Shown here piece after piece: positions 46,456-52,168 of a stretch of 52,168 nucleotides of DNA. A program made the position numbers and the translations under genes. How positions within the stretch are numbered: position 1 is the stretch's first letter; every line of letters begins with the position of its first letter. The DNA comes from Dinoroseobacter sp. (GTDB lineage Bacteria > Pseudomonadota > Alphaproteobacteria > Rhodobacterales > Rhodobacteraceae). The notes beneath the pieces were generated by a model that saw nothing but the letters and a program-made list of their open reading frames with translations, ran no database searches and was not told where the DNA came from. The stretch spans positions 1 to 52,168 of the forward strand of contig JASJAW010000010.1 of assembly GCA_030066795.1 (NCBI GenBank), read 5' to 3'.

Positions 46456-47550
46456 GTGAACAGACTTGCGACGACTTTCACCGGCCTTGAATTTGAAAAT
46501 CCTTTCGTTTTGGCATCCGCGCCGCCGACGGAAAGCAAACGCAAAATCCTAAGGGCCTTCGAGGCCGGTTGGGGCGGTGTCGTCACCAAGACCATCGGCC
46601 TTCACCCGGTTGAAAACGTGGCTGGGCCTCGGACAATCTTTCAACGCGCGAGCGATGAAAAGCCTTATGTGTCGCGGTCAAAGCGAGCGGATACCGTGTC
46701 TCATTCTTCCTGGAACTGGGAGTTGATTTCCGATCAGCCGTTGGACTTGTGGCTGCCCGATCTTGAGGAGATCAAGTCAACCTACCCAGACCGTATGCTC
46801 ATTGCCTCGATTATGGCGGGCGCCGGGAATGAGGAGGAGATGGAGAATTGGCGCAAGCTCGCCAGAGCGTGCGTCAATGTCGGGTGCGATGCAATTGAGC
46901 TGAACCTGTCCTGTCCACATATGGACCGTAAGGATATGGGAGCCAACATCGCCAATGACGAAGACATCATCCGGTCCATCCTGAAAGCCGTCACGGGCGC
47001 AGTCAGCGTTCCGATTTGGGTCAAGCTCACGCCCTCGACCTCGGCACTCGTCGATGCGGCCGGCGCTGCTTATGACGCTGGCGCGTCAGCGATCTCTCTC
47101 TGCAACACCTTTCCATCGCTTCCCTTGATCGATCCCGAAACACTGAAGTTCGAGGTTGAAGTCGACGGCCTTGTGACGTCTGGCGGATTAGGGGGGTTGG
47201 CTATCCTCCACCAGGCCCTGCAACGCGTGTCGGACATTTCGCGGGCTTATCCGGACAAAGCGATCTCCGGCATTGGTGGCATAAGAGGCTTCCGCGAGGC
47301 GTTTAATTTCATTGCCCATGGGGCCGGCAACCTGCAGGTCTGCACCGCTGCGATGGAAGAAAAAGGCAGTGGCGGCGTTGGCGTGAAGCTCATTCAGGAA
47401 CTGAAAGACGACCTGAATGAGTACATGGAGCGTAAGGGGTATTCATCCATTGAGGAGTTCCGCGGGATTGCACGCGAACGGATTGTTGAGCATTCTCAAG
47501 TCCGTAGGAAGAGCGATGCTTATAATGGTGGCTACGAAATCGCTTCGTAG
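46456..47550 (+). CDS. PreA-like dihydroorotate/dihydropyrimidine dehydrogenase without Fe-S tail
   Basis: A 364-residue FMN TIM-barrel oxidoreductase. FENPFVLASAPPTESK, GWGGVVTKTIG, AIELNLSCPHM and VWVKLTP-like text (SVPIWVKLTP) match the dihydropyrimidine dehydrogenase PreA/DHOD class. ISGIGGIRGFREAFNFIAHGA is the phosphate-binding end of the barrel. PreA normally continues into two [4Fe-4S] clusters; here no CxxCxxC motif occurs and the chain stops after about 60 further helical residues. No PreT flavoprotein partner is in the window. Start is the GTG at 46456. Context with dihydropyrimidinase points to reductive pyrimidine or related ring reduction. Confidence 0.8.
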   Translation: MNRLATTFTGLEFENPFVLASAPPTESKRKILRAFEAGWGGVVTKTIGLHPVENVAGPRTIFQRASDEKPYVSRSKRADTVSHSSWNWELISDQPLDLWLPDLEEIKSTYPDRMLIASIMAGAGNEEEMENWRKLARACVNVGCDAIELNLSCPHMDRKDMGANIANDEDIIRSILKAVTGAVSVPIWVKLTPSTSALVDAAGAAYDAGASAISLCNTFPSLPLIDPETLKFEVEVDGLVTSGGLGGLAILHQALQRVSDISRAYPDKAISGIGGIRGFREAFNFIAHGAGNLQVCTAAMEEKGSGGVGVKLIQELKDDLNEYMERKGYSSIEEFRGIARERIVEHSQVRRKSDAYNGGYEIAS

Positions 47551-47746
47551 GCAGCCCAAACCACGCCCGTGACTGACGCAACAGGGTATCTATCGTCCGC
47601 GCTCTTCTCGTGCCCGTTCAGACGCCCTACAGCGTTGGCCGGCCGCAGACGACATAGATCATCACGGTCTAGATGGACCACTGTCCTGTCATGCACTAAC
47701 AATCAAACCGGACCAGTCAGTAACGGTGAGCCAAAAGGAGTTCCAA

Positions 47747-48994
47747 ATGGATGGTGGGCAGAATTTCCGCATTGATCCGGATCGACTCTGGGACAGCCTG
47801 ATGGAGATGGCCAAGATCGGCCCGGGTGTCGCTGGTGGCAACAACCGCCAGACGCTGACCGATGAGGATGCCGAGGGCCGCGCCCTATTTCAGACGTGGT
47901 GCGAGGCGGCAGGCCTGTCAATGGGGGTCGACACGATGGGCAATATGTTTGCGACGCGCGAAGGCGCGGACCCGGACGCGCTGCCTGTTTATATGGGCTC
48001 GCATCTCGACACCCAGCCCACGGGCGGGAAATATGACGGGGTGCTGGGCGTGCTTGGCGGGCTGGAAGTGGTGCGCACGCTCAACGATCTCGACGTCAAG
48101 ACCAAGCACCCGATCGTTATCGCGAACTGGACCAACGAGGAAGGCACGCGATTTGCGCCTGCGATGCTGTCGTCGGGTGTGTTTGCCGGCAAACACACGC
48201 AAGACTGGGCCTATGATCGGGTTGATGCGGAGGGCAAACGGTTTGGCGACGAGCTCAAGCGCATCGGCTGGGTGGGTGACGAAGAGGTTGGTGCGCGCGA
48301 GATGCATGCGATGTTCGAGCTTCATATCGAACAAGGACCCATTCTCGAGGCCGAGAACAAGGACGTGGGCGTTGTAACCCACGGACAAGGTCTGCGCTGG
48401 ATCGAATGCACGGTGACGGGCAAGGAAAGCCACACCGGCTCAACCCCGATGGCCATGCGCAAGAACGCAGGACGGGGCCTCGCACTCATCACCGAGCTTG
48501 TCCACGAAATCGCGATGAAGAACCAGCCCAACGCGGTCGGAGCCATCGGCCATATCGACGTCTACCCCAACTCCCGCAACATCATCCCGGGCAAGGTGGT
48601 CTTCACTGTCGATATGCGCACGCATCTGCTCGACAAGCTCAATGGTATGGTCGACGAGTTCATGGCGAAAGCTCCGAAGCTCTGCGAAGAGATCGGAGTG
48701 GAGTTCGACAGCCACATCGTCGGCCAGTTCGACCCGCCGGCTTTTGATGAAGGCTGCGTAAAGGCTGTCCGCGACGCGGCAGTGGAACTGGGCTACACTC
48801 ATATGGATATCGTCTCAGGCGCCGGCCACGACGCCTGTTGGATCAATGACGTCGCGCCTACGGCGATGATCATGTGCCCCTGTGTCGATGGGCTGAGCCA
48901 TAACGAGGCCGAAGAGATCAGCAAGGAATGGGCGCAGGCAGGCACCGATGTGCTGCTGCATGCGGTGCTGAATACGGCGGAGATTGTGGAGTGA
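47747..48994 (+). CDS. Zn-dependent N-carbamoyl-amino-acid/beta-ureidopropionase-type amidohydrolase
   Basis: A 415-residue M20-fold hydrolase of the AmaB/HyuC/allantoate amidohydrolase group. Metal ligands are in GSHLDTQPTGGKYDGVLGV and NEEGTRFAP, with FELHIEQGPILE and the final His in GLSHNEAEE. It would cleave the carbamoyl group from N-carbamoyl-beta-alanine or a related ureido acid. The ATG at 47747 has AAAGGAGTTCCAA; an upstream GTG at 47726 is less likely. The stop overlaps the GTG of the next gene (GTGA). It precedes dihydropyrimidinase, whose product it should use. Confidence 0.88.
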   Translation: MDGGQNFRIDPDRLWDSLMEMAKIGPGVAGGNNRQTLTDEDAEGRALFQTWCEAAGLSMGVDTMGNMFATREGADPDALPVYMGSHLDTQPTGGKYDGVLGVLGGLEVVRTLNDLDVKTKHPIVIANWTNEEGTRFAPAMLSSGVFAGKHTQDWAYDRVDAEGKRFGDELKRIGWVGDEEVGAREMHAMFELHIEQGPILEAENKDVGVVTHGQGLRWIECTVTGKESHTGSTPMAMRKNAGRGLALITELVHEIAMKNQPNAVGAIGHIDVYPNSRNIIPGKVVFTVDMRTHLLDKLNGMVDEFMAKAPKLCEEIGVEFDSHIVGQFDPPAFDEGCVKAVRDAAVELGYTHMDIVSGAGHDACWINDVAPTAMIMCPCVDGLSHNEAEEISKEWAQAGTDVLLHAVLNTAEIVE

Positions 48995-49455
48995 CATTAC
49001 GAAATGCCAGCGTTGCTCTCGCGTTGGTTTCTCCTGCTGTCGCGGTTGCGGAAATGGCTTCTCTCGAAAGCATTAAGAGAGGTGATCCGGAACAGTCGTA
49101 CCAGTATGCGCGATGCGCAGCATTTTATTTAGCAAACGTTGAATGGGCGGGGCAGACCATAGGCGAAGAAGTGTTTGAAGCATCCAAGAAATCGGTCGAA
49201 GACCTATTGCTTATTGCCACGATGGTGCGCCTATCAAACAGCGACGGAAACAGAGGCACAGCGCACGTTGCCGAAACAGTGAACTTGGACACCAGAGAAA
49301 TCGCTGATTTATACTTGGAAAACTATCGGCGCAGCTATGCCTTGCGAGGTACTGCTTGGGAAGCAAACCCGATCTGGGAAAGCGACGCTGAGACATGCAA
49401 GCCAGTCGCTGAAGCTGCGAGCCAAATAGCCAATGAGTTGGGAGATCAAAAATGA
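48991..49455 (+). CDS. Small secreted protein of unknown function inside the pyrimidine operon
   Basis: A 154-residue protein starting at GTG 48991, overlapping the preceding stop by 4 nt (GTGA) and the following start by 4 nt (ATGA). The N-terminus looks like a signal peptide (VTLRNASVALALVSPAVAVAEM). The mature part is mainly helical (YQYARCAAFYLANVEW, EEVFEASKKSVEDLLLIATMV, IADLYLENYRRSYALRG) with two Cys residues (about 41 and 139) that could pair. There is no recognised family. The coupling to catabolic enzymes is odd for an exported protein. Confidence 0.6.
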   Translation: MTLRNASVALALVSPAVAVAEMASLESIKRGDPEQSYQYARCAAFYLANVEWAGQTIGEEVFEASKKSVEDLLLIATMVRLSNSDGNRGTAHVAETVNLDTREIADLYLENYRRSYALRGTAWEANPIWESDAETCKPVAEAASQIANELGDQK

Positions 49456-50906
49456 CAACAGTCATCAAAAACGGCACCGTCCTCACCCATGATCTGACCT
49501 ACAAGGCGGATGTGGCGGTTGAGAACGGCGTGATTACTGAGATCGGTCCAAACCTCTCCGGCGATGAGGAACTCGACGCCACGGGCTGCTATGTGATGCC
49601 GGGCGGGATCGACCCCCATGTGCACCTCGAGATGCCCTTCATGGGCACCTATTCCTCGGATGATTTTGAATCCGGCACCCGTGCGGCGCTTGCGGGCGGC
49701 ACCACGATGGTTGTCGATTTCTGCCTGCCCAACCAAGGGGAAAGCCTGCTTGATGCCATCAAGCGATGGGACAACAAATCCACGCGCGCCAATTGCGACT
49801 ATTCCTTCCACATGGCGGTGACCTGGTGGGGCGAGCAGGTCTTCAACGATATGAAGACCGTTATCGAAGAGCGTGGGATCAACACCTTCAAACACTTCCT
49901 CGCCTATAAAGGTGCGTTGATGGTGAACGATGACGAGTTGTTCTCCAGCTTCAACCGCTTGGCCGAACTGGGCGGCATCGCCATGGTCCATGCCGAGAAC
50001 GGCGACGTGGTCGCTGAGCTGTCCGCGAAGCTTCTTGCCGAGGGCAACACAGGTCCCGAGGCCCACGCCTATTCCCGCCCCTCTCAGGTCGAAGGCGAGG
50101 CCACCAACCGGGCGATCATGATCGCCGATATGGCCGGGGTTCCGCTTTATGTGGTGCACACGTCCTGCGAAGAGGCCCACGAAGCCATCCGCCGCGCGCG
50201 CCAGCTTGGTAAGCGGGTCTGGGGCGAGCCGCTGATCCAGCACCTGACATTGGATGAGAGCGAGTATTTCAACGACGACTGGGACCACGCCGCCCGCCGG
50301 GTGATGTCTCCTCCTTTCCGCAACAAGATGCATCAGGACAGTCTCTGGGCCGGGCTCCAGTCCGGTTCGCTCTCGGTCGTGGCGACCGACCATTGTGCCT
50401 TCACTACCGAGCAGAAACGCTATGGCGTCGGCGATTTTACCAAGATCCCGAACGGCACCGGGGGACTTGAAGATCGGATGCCCATGCTCTGGACCCAAGG
50501 GGTGAAGACCGGTCGGCTTACGCCCAATGAGTTTGTCGCGGTGACCTCGACCAACATCGCCAAGATCCTGAACTGTTACCCCAAGAAGGGCGCGGTGATG
50601 GTGGGCGCGGACGCAGACCTCGTGGTCTGGGACCCGGAGAAGTCCAAGACGATAACTGCGGGCAGCCAGCAATCCTCAATCGACTACAATGTGTTCGAGG
50701 GCAAGGACGTCACCGGCCTGCCGCGCTTCACCCTGACCCGTGGGCAGGTGGCGATCTATGACGGCGAGGTGAAGACCCAGGAGGGTCACGGCAAGTTCGT
50801 GAAACGGCCGGGCAACGGCGTAACCAACAAAGCGCTTTCAACCTGGAAAGAGCTGACCGCGCCGCGCCCTGTGGAACGGACGGGCATTCCGGCAACCGGA
50901 GTATGA
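49452..50906 (+). CDS. hydA: Dihydropyrimidinase (D-hydantoinase)
   Basis: A 484-residue cyclic amidohydrolase that opens dihydrouracil/dihydrothymine or hydantoin rings. Metal ligands are HVH in GGIDPHVHLEMPF, carboxylated Lys in FKHFLAYKGA, His in MVHAENGD, His in YVVHTSCEEA and Asp in VATDHCAF. The C-terminus contains VVWDPEKSKTI and ITAGSQQSSIDYNVFEG, typical for dihydropyrimidinase. It is coupled to the upstream secreted-protein gene and lies 6 bp before the VOC gene. Confidence 0.93.
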   Translation: MTTVIKNGTVLTHDLTYKADVAVENGVITEIGPNLSGDEELDATGCYVMPGGIDPHVHLEMPFMGTYSSDDFESGTRAALAGGTTMVVDFCLPNQGESLLDAIKRWDNKSTRANCDYSFHMAVTWWGEQVFNDMKTVIEERGINTFKHFLAYKGALMVNDDELFSSFNRLAELGGIAMVHAENGDVVAELSAKLLAEGNTGPEAHAYSRPSQVEGEATNRAIMIADMAGVPLYVVHTSCEEAHEAIRRARQLGKRVWGEPLIQHLTLDESEYFNDDWDHAARRVMSPPFRNKMHQDSLWAGLQSGSLSVVATDHCAFTTEQKRYGVGDFTKIPNGTGGLEDRMPMLWTQGVKTGRLTPNEFVAVTSTNIAKILNCYPKKGAVMVGADADLVVWDPEKSKTITAGSQQSSIDYNVFEGKDVTGLPRFTLTRGQVAIYDGEVKTQEGHGKFVKRPGNGVTNKALSTWKELTAPRPVERTGIPATGV

Positions 50907-50912
50907 CGCCGA

Positions 50913-51332
50913 ATGGCCACTGTCCCAACGGGCGTTCTGGAGGCGGCAGTCTACGTTGAAGATCTTGATGCTGCGGAGAGTTTCTACGGAGGCGTTCTCG
51001 GCCTCGAAAAGCTCTTGCGCGTGGACGGACGGCATGTCTTTTTCCGCTGTGGAACGACAGTGCTCTTATGCTTTGTAGCTGCAGCAACTAAAGTAGGGCC
51101 TCCGGCAAATGCGCTTCCCGTTCCGACCCATGGGGCCAAGGGCGAAGGCCACGTTTGCTTTTCTGTAAACGGTGAAAATCTGGACGAACTGGTGGCTATG
51201 CTCACGTCGCATGGAATTGAAATAGAAGCTGACTTCAGATGGCCCAACGGCGCGCGTTCTGTCTATGTGCGCGATCCTGATGGCAATTCCGTCGAGTTCG
51301 CCGAACCGAAATTGTGGGGTTACAAGACGTGA
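50913..51332 (+). CDS. VOC/glyoxalase-family metalloprotein
   Basis: A 139-residue vicinal oxygen chelate protein. Two beta-alpha-beta-beta-beta modules start at VLEAAVYVEDLDAAESFYGGVLG and GHVCFSVNGENLDELVAML. The final strand YVRDPDGNSVEFAEPKLWG carries the usual Glu metal ligand. Metal residues and substrate are not certain (glyoxalase, dioxygenase or epimerase relatives). Its TGA overlaps the GTG start of the ABC ATPase gene, so it belongs to the same operon. Confidence 0.85.
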   Translation: MATVPTGVLEAAVYVEDLDAAESFYGGVLGLEKLLRVDGRHVFFRCGTTVLLCFVAAATKVGPPANALPVPTHGAKGEGHVCFSVNGENLDELVAMLTSHGIEIEADFRWPNGARSVYVRDPDGNSVEFAEPKLWGYKT

Positions 51333-52102
51333 CCGTAGTGGCGGCAGAGGGCTTGAACCTCACCTTCCAGACCAGCGACGGCCCGGTGCACGCGCTGAGT
51401 GACGTGGATCTGACAATAGATCGCGGAGACTTCGTGTCCTTCATAGGTCCCTCAGGCTGTGGGAAAACGACTTTCTTGCGTTGCATTGCGGCGCTGGAGA
51501 CACCGACCTCAGGCTCGCTTACTGTCAACGGGCTGAGCCCGGATGAGGCCCGCAAGAGCCGGGCCTATGGGTACGTCTTCCAACACGCCGGGCTATATCC
51601 ATGGCGCTCCATCGGTGGCAACATTCGCCTGCCGCTGGAGATCATGGGTTATCCCAAAAGCGAACTCGCCAGCCGGGTGCAAAAAGTTCTGAAGCTGGTC
51701 GATCTCGAAGGGTTTGAGAACAAACACCCCTGGCAGCTTTCGGGCGGCATGCAACAACGCGCCTCCATCGCGCGGGCGCTCGCGTTCGATGCAGACATCC
51801 TGTTGATGGACGAGCCATTCGGGGCCCTGGACGAGATCGTGCGCGACCATCTCAACGAACAGCTCCTGCAGTTGTGGGACAAGACCGGGAAGACAATCGC
51901 CTTTGTCACGCACTCCATTCCGGAGGCGGTGTATCTTTCGACCAAGATCGTCGTCATGTCGCCGCGCCCCGGGCGCATCACCGATGTGATCGAAAGTACC
52001 CTGCCGCGGGAACGCCCGCTCGACATTCGTGAGACGCCGGAGTTTTTGGCGCTCGCGCATCGCGTCCGCGAAGGCCTCCGGGCCGGCCACTCCTATGAAT
52101 AA
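51329..52102 (+). CDS. ABC importer ATP-binding protein (NitT/TauT-like)
   Basis: A 257-residue ATPase. Walker A is [10 protein letters not shown]-loop VFQHAGLYPW, signature LSGGMQQR, Walker B ILLMDEPFGALDE, H-loop VTHSIPEA, then SPRPGRI, the signature of the nitrate/sulphonate/taurine/pyrimidine subclass. I chose the GTG at 51329 (GTGA overlap with the VOC stop); GTG 51314 is possible. The permease and binding protein probably lie beyond the right edge. By context it may import a pyrimidine or its precursor. Confidence 0.9.
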   Translation: MTVVAAEGLNLTFQTSDGPVHALSDVDLTIDRGDFVSFIGPSGCGKTTFLRCIAALETPTSGSLTVNGLSPDEARKSRAYGYVFQHAGLYPWRSIGGNIRLPLEIMGYPKSELASRVQKVLKLVDLEGFENKHPWQLSGGMQQRASIARALAFDADILLMDEPFGALDEIVRDHLNEQLLQLWDKTGKTIAFVTHSIPEAVYLSTKIVVMSPRPGRITDVIESTLPRERPLDIRETPEFLALAHRVREGLRAGHSYE

Positions 52103-52120
52103 AGCGCGTAGAAACACCCG

Positions 52121-52168
52121 CCCCGGACTTGATCCGGGGCCCCGCGGGCGCAGAAGGCCCCGGATCAA
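52121..52168. repeat. REP-like dispersed palindrome pair at window edge
   Basis: CCCCGGA-CTTGA-TCCGGGG (52121-52139) is a perfect 7 bp-arm palindrome. The window ends in GGCCCCGGATCAA (52156-52168), which is the start of the same sequence in opposite orientation. Such paired GC-rich palindromes are typical extragenic repeats, sited just after a gene. Confidence 0.7.

Noticed and set aside
49446..50672. 408-codon minus-strand frame over the dihydropyrimidinase gene
   Set aside because: The plus-strand gene has all metal ligands and operon overlaps; the antisense frame is a codon-bias shadow.

Overview
The window looks like chromosome from an alphaproteobacterium, most likely a marine member of the Rhodobacterales (roseobacter-like). 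This is inferred from moderate-to-high GC content, many ATGA/GTGA gene overlaps, FNR/CRP-type boxes, the CbpA/CbpM pair, reductive pyrimidine-degradation genes beside an ABC importer, and a GC-rich dispersed palindrome at the right edge. I see no rRNA, tRNA, CRISPR array, prophage or intact insertion sequence. About 45 coding genes can be supported, including a 36-residue membrane protein.

Region 1 (1-14.2 kb) holds the 3' part of a GMC oxidoreductase, then an energy and micro-oxic stress island: PHA synthase with the CbpA/CbpM chaperone pair, a SnoaL-like secreted protein, two paralogous small cytochromes c around a rhomboid-independent M50/CBS membrane protease, 6-phosphofructokinase II with a host-attachment-family protein, a ferric-reductase-like flavocytochrome, a Ca2+-type P-type ATPase and a YgaP-like membrane protein. 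Six FNR/CRP-type 14-mers (TTGAY-N4-RTCAA or TTGAY-N4-CGCAA type) lie between these genes. Four of them are centred at a near-constant 65-74 bp upstream of a start codon, so much of this island is probably one oxygen- or NO-responsive regulon.

Region 2 (14.7-19.5 kb) contains a lipoprotein with a poly-Glu-Asp tail encoded by a hexanucleotide microsatellite, then an oxidative stress group: peroxiredoxin, OxyR with both redox cysteines, and divergent KatG with two perfect palindromes between them.

Region 3 (19.6-31.1 kb) is a mirror-like envelope island. A rightward set (secreted amidohydrolase, beta-barrel protein, DUF900 lipoprotein) faces a leftward set (DUF4105 protein, second DUF900 lipoprotein, OprB-like porin, outer-membrane protein, DUF3299 protein, second secreted amidohydrolase). 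A divergent AraC-type regulator with a long inverted repeat in its promoter closes it. This is the most system-like and least described part of the window.

Region 4 (31.4-38.2 kb) has a universal stress protein, a DegP/MucD-type periplasmic protease followed by an OmpR-type response regulator and its histidine kinase, and a membrane-anchored alpha/beta hydrolase.

Region 5 (38.5-44.0 kb) is an RpiR regulator, an Fe3+/AfuA-type ABC importer (binding protein, double permease, ATPase) and a histidine phosphatase, with very close spacing between most genes. The combination suggests uptake of a phosphorylated compound rather than iron.

Region 6 (44.2-52.2 kb) has a SnoaL-FMO fusion monooxygenase and, divergently, reductive pyrimidine or related cyclic-amide catabolism: a PreA-like protein lacking its Fe-S tail, N-carbamoyl-amino-acid amidohydrolase, a small secreted unknown protein, dihydropyrimidinase, a VOC protein and an ABC ATPase. 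Four of the last five genes overlap their neighbours.
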